From Blattamonas nauphoetae (lineage: Eukaryota > Preaxostyla > Oxymonadida), in contig JARBJD010000256.1 in NCBI GenBank assembly GCA_033064195.1, positions 1 through 64,000 on the forward strand: a stretch of DNA of 64,000 nucleotides. The letters are read 5' to 3'. A model generated the notes under the pieces. The model was not told where the DNA came from, did not search any database, and worked only from the letters and a program-made list of their open reading frames with translations. This document shows, piece after piece, positions 39,811-52,281 of the stretch (its first letter is position 1; each line of letters starts with the position of its first letter). A program made the translations under genes and the position numbers.

Positions 39811-42200
39811 TGCGAATTGATCTCTGCGAATGTTGTCCCATTATGCGATGCTTTCCCAATTGCATTCTGCGGTATTGGAAAGAGATAGATCTCATTTTCC
39901 AGGTCAATGTTGATCACACTCATTTGTTCCGTTTTTTTTACAATTCTCCGGTAATTCCTGGATCTGTCGAGACAAGCGTTCAATTTGAAACATCTTCGAG
40001 AATATACCCAGTCAAATTGATGTTCTGACCCATTGGATATTTGAGGAAGGCATGAGAATAATTTGTGATGGGCAGGCCAGTTTGAGCGAGATTGAGTCAT
40101 ATCCAACCTGTCAACATGTGATTTTTGATTCGAAGTGTGACATGCTTCCCCAATTCTGAAGAGTGGAGGCTTTTTTCGTGGCCAATTTCGGTCAGTTCGC
40201 TGTGAACTGTTTCTCGCCCATTTTCAGAGGCATCCTCAAATCACACGCTCACGAATCGATGAGTTTATCCCCACTGGGATTGTCCATTCATCCGAAGTCT
40301 GGTTGTACAGCATCTCGTCACGTCACGGTTTGACACGAGATCGTGTCAATCAATTGTGAGAATTCATGTGTGGAGATATCTGAGAAGTCATCGATAGCAG
40401 AAGGCTCACAAACGAGGTGAGTCAACACGAATCGGTCTCACAATCTGACAATAGAACCACAAAACGCAAGTTCGTCGCAATTGAAGAATCGTTCTTTCAC
40501 CATATCTCACATGACAACACAGAGATCTCCATGTATTCAAATTGGGGAATTGGGCGAGATGAGGAAGTTTACGTTTCGGATACAAGCGGCTCCAGTGGAA
40601 TATCAACGGAATGAACAGCGGGTGATTGACGAGTCAGAGAAATCGTTCGTGCAACAGAGTGGATGAATCGGTGGACTCTCCAAAGTCAAGTTCCAGATCT
40701 TTGTGACACAGGACAGAAATGAGGAGAGTTCATCGAAAAAACCCACTCCTTCAAATCATTCTGGGAAACCCGAAGTGAATGAGGAAGGAGGGATTTAAGC
40801 AAATGACAATGATGATATCAGACGAGTTCATCCTTCAGAAAATGATTTCTCACGAGTTGAAACGATTGGATGGTTGATGTGTGTTTGTGATAGAAGCCAA
40901 ACTTTGGGGTGATCTCCGACTGTCAACTTTTCATTCGGTCACAACCCCTCCCAGAATCGAGTTTCAATGACAATCATCCCGCTGCTGATCAACTGTTTTA
41001 TATTTGGAAGTTCCTATCCAGAAGTTCTGCCGTCCCTGGCCGAATCCTTTTTTCCACTTCAAATGAAGAAACTCTGAATGGATGTGTCGTGTGGTTCCCC
41101 CCACAGAGGGCATATGAATTGAACACGCTGTTGTTCCACTCAATGATTACTGCAATCCACAGTTTCTCTGACACTCCGTCGCGAATTGTTTAAACCGGAT
41201 CGACCGTTGGAAGCCTGATTGATATTGTGAACTCAACGACAACCCTCTCCCATCTCTGTTTCCACCCGTCAGAAATCCGCTCAGTGAGAGTGGGAATCTC
41301 ATCCGTTGTGAAGATAATTGAGAGTGAAATGGGTGATTCTAAATGAAAAGTTACAAAAGACTATGGTGCGTCTCAAAAAAAAAATTTTGTAGAATTAGCT
41401 GTCAGAGGTTTTCAGGACAGAAAAGTGCTAAATTTTGGAGATTTTGTTTTGATCGCGTTCGAGAGAGCCCTATTCTGATTGGGGCTTTTTTTCACATTTA
41501 TTTCCCCGAAACGTGCCAGAAAATCAACCGATGGTGTAAAACGATATAAAAGAACGGAAATGTGAGAAAAAAGCGAATCAAAAGCACGAATCATTCAAAA
41601 AGTCTTGAAAAACATGGATTGACTTCCTCGCGTCAGAGAGGCAATATCTTCATAAAGGAATCCGAAAACGTCCATATGGTATTTTTGAGGCGAATTTGTG
41701 AATGGATATCATTTTTGAGGGTTACAATAGAAGAGGGAGGAAGATCGGAATTCACAAGTCAACTGTTTGAGGGGAAGAACGGGATCACCAGATCTGAATG
41801 AGAAAGTTGAAGGAAAAGAGTTGGAAAACCTCAAAATTGCAATCAATCAATGAGATGTCAAGTTTCGTTGTTGGATCGAAGATGATGGAAACAAAGACTT
41901 GGAAAGCGAAGATGAGAATATATATCCTGTTCAAGCAATGGTTTTCCGCTTCAAAGTTTGTGTTAAAACGAGATACTTGAACATGTTTGGAGGTATAGAC
42001 AAGTCTGGGTGAAAAATGTCGACTGAATGCAGAACTCAGATACAAAAGAATGTATGAAGAGTCAGAAGGACAAAAAACACCTTCATCATGTCGAGGGGAG
42101 GAGAATATGAGCGCTCTGAAAATTGCAGAGAGTTTCTGCACGTCTGGCAGAAGAAAATACGCGGGTAACAATTCATGTAGAATCACCCAAATCTGGATTC
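39811..42200. other. Decayed intergenic sequence upstream of the receptor gene
   Basis: Frames are short. Two stretches (40409-40614 and 40909-41193) have somewhat protein-like composition (for example FHHISHDNTEISMYSNWGIG), but do not connect to anything recognisable. From 41340 to 42200 the DNA is A-rich and without frames worth noting. The receptor promoter is expected just above 39810, where no clear motif was seen. Confidence 0.45.
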
Positions 42201-44500
42201 CTTCCACAGACTCACCTCTTGAATCCAACTCTGGATTTCTTCATCTGACCACAGTTTGTGTGCTTTGATGAATTCCAAGCAAACAACTCCGTCTCTGACC
42301 ACCTCGATGTCGTCAGAATCGTGAGTCGTTTTCAGTTCGTGTTCTTTTCGGATTTTGGAGTGTCTGACGATGGTCGGCTCTTTTGCAGCAGAAATGTGTG
42401 GAATGTGACGCTTCTGAACATGAAAATGTGGAACATCTCGACAACCCACTCATCGCTTGCCCACCACATCTCCCATCGAGTTGGGAATGTGAGTGTTGTG
42501 GGATGATGAGTGAAAGACAGCGAAGATGTTCTGATCGGTGGACTTGTTGCTCGAATGAGTCTCATGACCTCATTTTTCGTTCCTCACACGACGATCTCTG
42601 CGTGTTTCTCGAACGCCGTCGACACAACCTCGAACAACCAATCCATCCATCCATGAACCACACTTCCCTCTCGGCCTCCCACACCTTCATCAACTACTGA
42701 TGGACCTCAGCCACGACCTCCGAACACGGAGGTGCGCTCTGGTGGAATGAAGTGGGATCGTTGACCGTTCTCGCCTGTTCGTTGATCGAATGCTCTGCGA
42801 CAGCGGCTGGTCTGTGACAAGGCGGGGCGATTCGATTTGTGGGAAACTGGGCGTTCTCGTTCTGTCTCAGAAACTCCAGCTTCGATTCGTGCTTTTCAAG
42901 TTCTTCCATTGTCTCGCTCTCCTGCATCACCCCTTCACATCAGATGCGTTGATGCCTGCTTTTCGCGTTCTCGATTGTTCTTCTTTGGTGAAGTCGAAAG
43001 ACGATGAACATGAGTCGGCACTCGATTGTGCTGGCCAGCTTGCTTGGAATGGGCCTTCGACAGTTGGGATGGATGACGGCAGTGGCCAGGAAAGTTCCAG
43101 CGTGGTCGACACCCGCTTCTGATCGCTTCACCTGTCTCGTGAGTGACGTCACGTCTTCATGAGCACCCGACTTCACTGATTCGATGGACTTCCCCTTCTC
43201 AACACGTTTGCTCGTCGGCAGTGTGTGACAGATTCGATCGTTCGCACCATTTTCCGCCTCTCCTGCCATCCTCGTCACACATCCACTCCGCTCTCAAACA
43301 ACGAAAACTCGCATTCTGACAGATCGATGATGACTGAACGAGACATGACAGTCGCAGGGAGTGTCGGGAAGGCTTCTCGGAAGGAGCAGAAGGGACGAGA
43401 ACCAGCAAACGCTGACTGTCCTCATCTCCTTCGTCTTGCAATGGATTCCCGTGTGCCTCACACCGTCGCACTGGCACCAAGTTGTGGAAGGAAACGAGAT
43501 GGCCGTTCACACTCGCACTGGAAGAATGATGGGAAGATGCAGTCCCGTCGCCCATGGAATCTTGGCAATGCCCTCGATCGATGGCACAGTGCCTGCATCC
43601 CACACTCCTTCCTCCGCCGAGTTGGGTGAGAGGTGGGGCAAGCAAAGAGGTGGATGGATCGATTCTTCAGGATTCTCCCAGAACATCTCGACATGCAGAG
43701 AAAAGACGGAAATCGAGGATTGGATGTCTTGAGCAACGCACTGAAGGATTGTTTCTGTGTTGATTCGGAGCGGACACCATCGACGCCGTGACTAAGCAGT
43801 GACGGGAGGAAGAGGCACGGATGGGCACAAAAACACCCTTCGTCCATCTTTGTCTTCTCGACGCGCTGTTCGCCCTCTCTGGCACTCACCTGCTTCTGGT
43901 CTCGTCAGTCTCGAAGTCGACGATCATTTGCTGAGAGTGATAATCACCGCACCGACCAACTGATGAAACATGACAACAAACCGACCCAACTCGCTCTGTT
44001 TCCCTGATTCCCACTTTCGTCCCAACTCGTCGCTCGACCACAGCGACATCAATTCTCAGCACTCCAATGCCAGCTTCCTCACTCCACGTGAGCCAGCGTT
44101 CGTGTTCATCGCTTCCGCTCCGTCTTCCTCTCCGTTTGTGTTGAGAGAAACATGACGACACTGCGCTTACGGTGAGGAGGGACGATCGTAGGGAGACTGC
44201 AGAGAGATTGTTGGACCTCTTTGCTCCTTCAGACGGATCGGGCATCACTATGAATCCAGCATTCGCATCACGTGCGATGCATGATCGAACGGCACGCGAG
44301 AGATGTTGGGAGTGCTTGTCAGAACGAGTCGTCGACACCGATTGACTCTGCTCGGCACACACTGCGAGATTCCCGTGCTGTGGATCGTGGTTGCGTTTGA
44401 TTCTCCGTTCCAGAGGAACCACGACGACATAATGAAGAATTGTCCTCATCTATTCGAGACAGCATCTCTTCTTCTGGAGATATGCTTTGGAATTCTTTCA
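42201..44500. other. Decayed host gene fragments, mixed strands
   Basis: Base composition is moderately GC-rich and frames up to about 190 codons occur on both strands, often overlapping, which is typical of decayed coding DNA. The plus-strand segment around 43440-43620 (VLISFVLQWIPVCL, HGILAMPSIDGTVP) looks most protein-like. No family could be named and no intact gene supported. Confidence 0.4.
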
Positions 44501-44693
44501 CCCATTGATCTTCGTCGAAATGACACCAGTTTTCTTTTCATCTCGTTCATTAACTTTCTCTCCATTCATGAATTACCTCAGACTTCGTTGGTTTGCTTTT
44601 ATTCTTCCCATTGGACATTTACTTCATCATCATCTCTTTGACTCACATTTTCCATTGACCCATAACGAGTGATTTGAGAAAGAATCAGACGGA

Positions 44694-45767
44694 ATGACTG
44701 CTTTAGACGCGAAGTCGTCCTCCTCCATTGATTCTCCTTGCTCTGGTATGTCTTCACATGGATTGTTACATTCTCCAGATTGTGTTCCTTTCTTGAATTG
44801 GAACGAAGATGAACGTTCTTCTGAACATGAAAATGTGATTGTCTTTCGATCTCTTGTTGCCACTATGAAGTTGAATTCTACACTTGATGTCTCTCTCGAA
44901 ACAAAAGCAGTTGAATTCCTCGAATCTGTGAATCCAGATGATGATGAATCAGCCGATGCTTTTCTCAGCAGCTTTGCGTCGTTCTGTGATGATTCTGAGA
45001 CAGACTTCGTACAGTGTATTAGTGTGCTGATTTCATCTGCCAGTCAGGTGATTACCACTGCTGCAATGAAGATGCTTGATTCTCTGATCGATTGGTGTTC
45101 TGATAAAGTCCATCTTCCCCTCGTCAAAGCTGATCTAATCCCTCAACTCATCTTATTACTCAATCCACTGTCTCTTTCCTTTGCCGAAGCAGTCGATATC
45201 CACGCCTGTCTCATTTCAATCATCTCTGATTCTATCTGGCTCTCAACTCCACATGGTCTCACACAGCTCGGAATTGAAGATTACGATGAACAACAAGCTG
45301 TTCATGAGACTGTTCTTCAACAAGTTCTGGTGCCATCCGAGAAGTATATTTTGCATTTGTGCATGAACCGCTTTTCGATCATCAACGGTAACCAATCCTA
45401 TTCTTTTCTGACACTCCTTGCCCAACTCCTCCGAATATGTCCTTATTATCAACCAACAATGGATTTCGTCTTGAATATGCCAGTCGTTCTCACGATCCCA
45501 AGTTGTCTCACATTCTTCGAGGATGATTACGCAATCTGGGCTTTTCTGTTGCACATGAACAACACCCAGCGAGACTGGAACGAAATAAGGGGAGAAACAC
45601 GACAGATGTGGAAGACAGTTCGTCGAATGTTGAGAATGGAGGGCATCGAAGACGTGATGGAGGAAAAGCTTAAAACCGACCAAGACGGAGCTTATGGAGG
45701 ATGGATTATTTCCTACTCGATTGAATGGAACAACCAGCTGGGCATGCACCTTCCGGAACAGGAATAG
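44694..45767 (+). CDS. Alpha-helical host family protein, 357 aa (intact member)
   Basis: An uninterrupted frame of 357 codons starts MTALDAKSSSS and ends LPEQE. The N-terminal 60 residues are Ser-rich and probably disordered; the remainder consists of regular amphipathic helices (KAVEFLESV, ETDFVQCISVLISSA, VKADLIPQLILLLNPL, ILHLCMNRF, FLTLLAQLLRICPYY) with the look of ARM or HEAT-type helical repeats. The last 70 residues (RQMWKTVRRMLRMEGIEDVMEEKL) are the best conserved part across at least four copies or fragments in this window. Such multi-copy helical families are known in metamonads; molecular role unknown. Confidence 0.75.
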   Translation: MTALDAKSSSSIDSPCSGMSSHGLLHSPDCVPFLNWNEDERSSEHENVIVFRSLVATMKLNSTLDVSLETKAVEFLESVNPDDDESADAFLSSFASFCDDSETDFVQCISVLISSASQVITTAAMKMLDSLIDWCSDKVHLPLVKADLIPQLILLLNPLSLSFAEAVDIHACLISIISDSIWLSTPHGLTQLGIEDYDEQQAVHETVLQQVLVPSEKYILHLCMNRFSIINGNQSYSFLTLLAQLLRICPYYQPTMDFVLNMPVVLTIPSCLTFFEDDYAIWAFLLHMNNTQRDWNEIRGETRQMWKTVRRMLRMEGIEDVMEEKLKTDQDGAYGGWIISYSIEWNNQLGMHLPEQE

Positions 45768-48700
45768 AAACAGACAAGAACCAGCGAACTTTCCGAAATG
45801 TTTCTGACTTCATCTGGACAGCAAACACTGTTTGTGTGAGCTTTGTCGACTCTGGCATCACCACATGGCTTGCCACAACGATTTGGATTCTCTCTCGCCA
45901 GCCTCGCTCGATCGTCGCCGCACTCTCCATGGCCGCTCTCTCATTGCTCCTTTCTGAAAAGCAATGCGTCGATGGATCGTTTGTGATGAATAATGGTGTC
46001 TTTAGATTGCCTGGCCAACACAATGAGTCTCGGACCGGACAGTGCTGGCCGAAGGGTGATGTGGGGATTTGTGAATTGGATGGTCATTGGGATCTGCGGG
46101 GGACAGCGCTGAGGAAGGGAAGAGGAGGATGACGCTCGTTGTGGATCTGGAGTTCCTGGTTGGAGTCGGAAAGATGAAGTGAACGAGAGAGTGCCGTGAT
46201 TGTCCCGTTGACACCTCGTGTCGATGGCGAATGAGCCGTCAACTGGGCATTTGTGGTCGGATGGGTTGGGTTGGACGATGGGAGGAGTGTTGTGGACGAC
46301 AGGACGGCGTCTGGACGGCATGGCTCTCTGCATTGGAGCAGCCCCGATTTTGGAGATTGACGTTCTCTTCGCCTTCACTGCTGTCCCCTCAACGACAATT
46401 CGGCCTCCAACAGGGTTCTTTCTCATCGATGTTCATCTCAACGCCTGTCCACTCGTGAAGAACCGCCTTCGCTGACACAGATGATAAGAACACCAGTTGT
46501 GTGATCCACAAGTTGTTGGAAAACAACCCAAAAAGCGGATGACAATCGAGCAGCTGAAGACAGATCGTGGCTGACCCGCAATGGATCGTTTGTGTTCCCA
46601 ACACCGTGTCGTGTGGAGGCAACGCATCGATTTCGCCGATTTGGCTGTTTTGTGTGGACGATACGGGGAGAATGGAATTGACAGACTCGTCCACAGCGCA
46701 GACATCACACACCGAGAGAGATGACGAAGAGCACAAACGAGAAATGAGCGAGGACGCTTCAGGAACAGTCGAACTGGACTTGTGGAGGACGATCTGTTGG
46801 TCCGTTCAGACGAGACGAACAGTCCTTCTGTCGAGCAGCAGTGAGACATCTGCGGGAAGATTGTGTGGCAGACGGACAGGAATCAGGAATGGGAGAGCAG
46901 GAACCACCGACTGCTTCTGTGGCCGAATCTTGGTCAGTTCCTCTCTCCCCGCATCTTCCACACAAACTCTCTCAAATTGGCGAAATGGAACGCAAAACGG
47001 GGAGAAGGGCGACAGATGTGGCAGGCAATCCATCGAATGTTGAGAATGGAAGGGATCGAAGATGTGGTTGAGGAAACTACGAAACGACGAACACGGAGAC
47101 AGATATTCTGTTGTTGTCAGATCGATCAGATGGAACAACCTGCTGGGCATGAACCTTCCACAACGTTGATAGAAACATGCAGGAACCACGTCGGCATTCA
47201 CACATCGATGCCAACCCCGTTTCACTCGATCTCTGTTTGAGTCCATTCTCCTCATCGCCCTCGAACATCTGCAGATGCTTCCAAGCCATCCACTTTCGCC
47301 ATCCCGACACACGCCAACTCGTGCCAATTCACGGCCGTCCTCGATCCCTGCTCCGTCGCCACTCTCTCCCCTCCCACTCGTTTCTCCCTTTCCCCTCACC
47401 ACATTCTGTATTGCGCATGTTGACGGGTGTTCTTTTGAAGCACATGCACACCCTCATTTGCACTTCTTCGTCTCGTTTGATTCTGTCCCCATTTCTGATT
47501 TCTCCCAACATCGTCGCTTCCTCGAACAGTGTCTCCTCTCGTCACCCTCCCAGCCATGCCAGACACTGGGACAGAAAGAGATGGTTCTGAAAGTGACCGG
47601 ACAAGGCGTATCGCAGAAGCTGCACACTCACACACAGTTTGGGGGAAGTGATGTGTGTGGTGGTTGCGACTGAGCAAACCTCCTGCGACGAGAAGAAGAA
47701 GGAAAGCACAAGGTGAACGGACGACATCTCAGAAAGGCCAACCCGTCGGACACAAAAGAATCGAGATGGAGACTATTCTCCCTTCGTCTCCTTTCTGTCG
47801 TTCTGACCCGACTCGATCACTCGACAATCACATCATCTCATGGCCGGCCACAATGATGGAAGCAAGAAAGATGATCGGTCAGTCGATCTTGATGGACCGA
47901 TCAGAGAATGGAACCCAGCCTCGCCTCCAACCACATCATTCGGCACTTCGCTCATCGTCTTCTGTGTTGTGATCAGTCAGTGTGATGGAATTCTTGTCGC
48001 TTCTCGACTCAAGCTGATTGGCATGGATTGACACTCCGAACAAGAACGAGCACATCTGCATTGCCTGCTGAAGATGACTGCGAGCCTCGTTGAAACTGAA
48101 CACGATTCATCAAATGAACCTGTCATGATTGCTGATTCAGACTTCTGCACCATGCTCGTTCGCAATTGGTGTGCTGTTCCACGAGGATTGGTGATGGTGT
48201 TGAGGTGATGTGGCACGCAAAGCACCAACAACAGGAATCTCGCGACAGTTCACGCAAGTTGAGTCATCACCAACGAAACAAACGCAAAAGTCAGCTGAAA
48301 CGACAGACACGAAGGCTCAGTCTCAATTTGGATGTTTCACGCTGCTCGACGAATCTTGGCCAACCCACACCAAACTCTCCACTGGCTGTTCGTTCTGTCC
48401 GGAACTGTCTCCAAAAGTCCGGAAATTGGAAGCGGAGAAGTCCGGAAATTGGAAGCGGAGCAAAGATGATGGCTTCAATCGGATTGTCGATCGCAGAGCA
48501 GTCTGGACTTGTGGTGGACGATTGGCGGGCAGCATCACCAAAGACAATGCGAACGATCACACAATCCATGACATCGTTCCCTCTGCCGAACGTGCCAGAG
48601 ATCACACTGACCTCGCAGCGAGACGGAACAGTTGTGGACGAGTGGTTGGAGGCTCAGATTGAGAAGATGGTTGAGTTGATTGGACGGACAGGATTCTTCC

Positions 48701-48960
48701 GGGCAAGGGAGCTTGTGTTCGCGGCCGACTGCAAGGGGAGTGTATCGTGCTGAACAGCAGCATCGGGAACATCCTTGTTTCACTGCTGATTTGGTTCAAG
48801 ATCAACCGCTCTTGGAGAATGTGTTGGATGGTTGCTCAACTTGAAACTACGACCAGTGAAAATAAAGTCTTTATTTGTCACGATCTCTTGTTAATTTCAA
48901 TTCAATCTCTTTCTTTCTCCTGTGTTTTCTGACCCATAACAAGTGTCATTTCTCGAAATC
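45768..48960. other. Family-gene fragments and decayed host sequence
   Basis: The first 160 bp repeat the sequence found after the family gene in the two duplicated blocks. At 46960-47165 another 3' fragment of the helical family is visible (GRQMWQAIHRMLRMEGIEDV). The rest holds short overlapping frames on both strands; a segment at 48410-48460 contains a tandem 23-bp duplication (GTCCGGAAATTGGAAGCGGA). No intact gene supported. Confidence 0.5.
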
Positions 48961-48967
48961 AGAAAGA

Positions 48968-50038
48968 ATGAGTGCTTTAGACACGAACACATCCTCATCC
49001 ACTGATTCTCCTTGCGATGGTATCTCTTCCCACTTCTTTGTATGTCCTCCAGACTGTTCTCGTTTCCTGAATTGGAGCAAAGAAAAGCATTCATCTGAAG
49101 ATGAAACAACCGAAATATTTCAGTCTCTTGTTGCCACATTGAGGTTACAGCCTTCACCTGATATCTCTCTTGAAACAAAAGCAGTTGAATTCCTCGAATC
49201 TGTGGTTCCAGATGATCGAAAATCAGTAGAAGCTTTTCTCGGCAGCTTTGCATCGAGTTCAGATGAAGTTTCGACAGAATTCGTACAGTCCATTGTTGTG
49301 CTCCTTTCAACAAACAGTCAAGCTATCATCAAATCAACAATGGAGTTATTTCTCAATCTGATCCATCACTGTTCATCGACCATCAGGCTTACCCTCGTGA
49401 AAGCTGATCTGATCCCTCAATTCATCAACTCACTCAATCCACAGTCTCTGCCCTTGTCAGAAGCAGTTGATATCCATATCAACGTCATGAAAATCATCTG
49501 GAAAAGTATCTGGCTCGCAACTCCGGATGGTCTCGCCTCTCTCGAAATTGAAGATCGGAATGAACAACAAGCAGTTCATGAGATGGTGCTGAAGCAAGTT
49601 CTGGTCCCTTCGGAGAAGTATATTTGGCAAATATCCGTGAACCGCCATCCGATCATCGATGGAGACATATCCTATCATTTTCTGGATCTCCTCGCACGAC
49701 TCCTCGAAATATGTCCTTCTCATCGACCGACAATGGATTTTGTTCTTCATATGCCAGTATTTCTCGTGATTTCAAGCTGACTCACAGTCTTCGATATTGA
49801 CCTCTCAATCTGGAATTTTTTGGGTAAAATGAACACATTCCAGCGGAGATGTAACGAAGGAAGCGAAGAAGTGCGACAGATGGGGAAGAAAATGCATAGA
49901 ATGTTGGAAATGGAGGGCATCGAAGATGTGATGGAGGAAAAGCTGCGAAACGACCGAAACGGATTTGGAGACTTTGTTTTTCCCAAATCGATTGAATGGA
50001 ACAATCTGCAGGGCATGAATGTTCCATGGCTTTGGTAG
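48968..50038 (+). pseudogene. Alpha-helical host family protein, second member, in-frame TGA
   Basis: The reading frame starts MSALDTNTSSS and follows the 44694-45767 gene throughout, including the helical middle and the conserved RQMGKKMHRM and GIEDVMEEKL segments, to a TAG at 50036. A TGA at 49778-49780 falls where the other member has a TGT (Cys) codon; the frame on both sides is preserved over its full length. This is most simply a young nonsense mutation, leaving a 270-residue truncated product. Read-through cannot be excluded but nothing else here suggests reassignment of TGA. Confidence 0.7.
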
Positions 50039-52035
50039 AAACAAACAAGAACCAACGAACCTTCCAAACGGTCTCCGACTTTTTATGGTGGCACTGTCGG
50101 TGTGTGATCGTTGTCGGCACTGACATCACCTCATGCTTTTATTTGCTGGAAGGATTCGAATTCTCTCTCGCCAATCTCGCTCGATGGTCGCCACACTCTC
50201 CTTCTCCTTCGCTTCCACTCTCGCTCGCTCCGATTCTGACACCGTTTCTGTCTTCGACGTCGCCGGTTCTGATCAGCGCTGTGCTCGACTTCTTCGCAGA
50301 ACTCGCCTCAGCCACTCGCGACACCCCACCCCGTTCCACGCACTCTCCCAACCCATCGCTGTTCTGGGCGAGACCCACAAGCCCACAATGAGTCTCCCTC
50401 TCTCCGACTTCCTCTTCCAGCACTGGACCATCTCGCTCGAAGTGCTGATCCAACGATTTCCGGACGCAACAAACCAGGCTCTGTTCTTCCCGGGCTTCCG
50501 TCAAGTGTTCCAGCGATCAGGAAAACACGCACAGAGCCTTCTTCTCCAAGCAGTGTTGGAGAAGCTGGAACAACGATTGAGGGTTCTTGCAGACGAAGCA
50601 TGCGGGACTCGAAATGTGACGCAGACTCGCTTCTTGGAGGGTGTTGGGGAACAGGCCGAATGGGAACGAGGAGTGATCGAGTCTGCCATCGACACTGGAC
50701 AACTGGACTACGCGATCACCACAATCATCCCGCGAGAGACCCTTTGCACTCCGAAACGAGAGCCCGATCTTCTGCACATCTTGCAGCTTCTCTTCTCGTT
50801 CTACAAAACTGCCAACCGGCTCACTCTGGTTTTTCGCGATGACACATCCTTTCCCGACGAGTACACGTGATGCCGTCGCTTTCGTCCCCCTCTGACCTCC
50901 ATCCGCTCGGCTGTGTTGTAAGCCATTCAGGACGAAAGCACGACGTCTGAGAATGTCCGCAGACTTTCGCGCTTCTTCAGTTTTGTGTTCATGCTGACCG
51001 ATCCCGAGTGCATCCCACAACACGACGACTCTGAACGGATGCTCGTTCACAGCTTCCAATCATCCGATCCGTCGGATGAGATCGTTGCAGTGCAGATGAG
51101 GGAAGAAGGATTTGAGGACAGGCTCCAAGCCCTCCTCCACAAAGACCAGGAGGACTACGCCGTCCGCGAACTGGACGAAATGAACGTCGGATCGGAGACG
51201 AGTCGGCCGTGCCCTTATTTCGGCATGCGACACGTCGGACTGTTTTGACTCTGTTTGAGTGCTTCTCTGACACTCTGGTGTGTCGCTTGAAAGAAAGAGT
51301 GACAGCAGACACTCGCGAAACCATCGATACACCAGGCAGCTCGTGCTCTCTCCACTCCTCACTCTCGCTCTCGTGCTCACTCCGTCCTCACTTCCTTCGC
51401 CCCCCCTCCTCCTCGTTTCTCCCCTCTCCACTGTCCACACTCCATCCAACCCCTCCCATCTCTCCCAACCCACTCTGCATTCTGTTCATTCGTTTTCGCG
51501 TGACTGGCATCGATCATTTGGTCATTGTCGTCCTGGAACCATCCCACGTCGACACAAAACCATCGCTGCAATGCACAGTAAACAACCACCGAAGCTGACG
51601 AGGGACGAACTCAACTTCGAGAAGGGCTGATTGAGCGAGGAGTGTCCCTCGCTGTTGTCTGAGTCTCGGGAGAGCCACACCCAATCCACTCTGCAAAGGA
51701 TAGCGAGCTCTCCTCCACATTTGATGAACGAGAATGTCTTCCCCCAAACTATCCCTCTTCTCCTCCAACCACTCTCCCCGAATCCTCTCAACACCTCATC
51801 TGATGGACCTTTCTGTGGTTGCGGATAAACACATTCTGAAGAAATTGATCATTCATCCTCTTTTGTTTCCAGGTGTTTCTGGTTCTTCATTCTCTTCATC
51901 CATGGAATCTCCATCGACGAAGAAGTTTGGAGCGATTGGGATTGACTTGGCAACTATTCAAAGGGAGATGGAGGAAAGGACGAACCAGGTGGAAGAGTTG
52001 ATTGAAGAAGGGTGAAATCCACAAGTTGTCTCAAG
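49932..52035 (+). repeat. Duplicated host block, copy 2
   Basis: It matches 23686-25805. Identity remains high through non-coding pyrimidine-rich parts, so the duplication is recent. The right end is followed after about 16 bp by a 230-bp inverted-repeat element and then Polinton 2. Confidence 0.85.
50200..51248 (+). pseudogene. Unidentified helical host gene, copy 2 (decayed)
   Basis: This is the duplicate of the gene at 24045-25011. The clearest start is the ATG at 50389 (MSLPLSDFLFQHW), which the other copy lacks. A TGA at about 50868 falls where copy 1 has TGG, after which the frame continues in the same register with FVFMLTDPECIP and MREEGFEDRL. The two copies are damaged at different positions, which implies decay after the duplication. 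Confidence 0.5.
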
Positions 52036-52051
52036 TATTTTTTACCAACAA
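51249..52051. other. Pyrimidine-rich end of duplicated block
   Basis: Long C/T runs and short frames shared with 25012-25805. A short plus-strand frame with FGAIGIDLATIQREMEERT (about 51920-52010) is conserved in both copies and may be the start of another decayed gene. Confidence 0.45.
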
Positions 52052-52281
52052 CAAGGCTCGTCTCCCAGTCTCTGTTGAGATGTGTCCGGACCGGCCCGAA
52101 AGGGTGAAATAGTGGGCGGTCTGTGAGAAGCGGTAACAAATGAATGAAGAATCCAAAACTAATAACAATTACGAGCGCCAATCGCTCCTTCCCTATCCGT
52201 CTCCGGGCTTTCGCACTCGGAGACGTTTCGCGCTCCGCCGAAGTGTGGCAGCAGCGCCTGTCGACTGGGAGACGAGCCTTG
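52052..52281. mobile_element. 230-bp element with perfect 19-bp inverted ends
   Basis: The segment begins CAAGGCTCGTCTCCCAGTC and ends with its exact reverse complement. It is more GC-rich than its surroundings and holds an internal perfect stem (CGTCTCCG ... CGGAGACG, 52198-52225). It ends at the very base where Polinton 2 begins. It could be a MITE or a structured RNA gene; no target duplication is obvious. Confidence 0.6.

Noticed and set aside
40041-41200. Remnant transposase
   Set aside because: Some frames look protein-like, but no DDE motif or inverted ends were found.
46200-48750. Intact genes in overlapping GC-richer frames
   Set aside because: Frames overlap on both strands, have no conserved partner and include pieces of the helical family in shifted frames; decayed DNA is the simpler reading.
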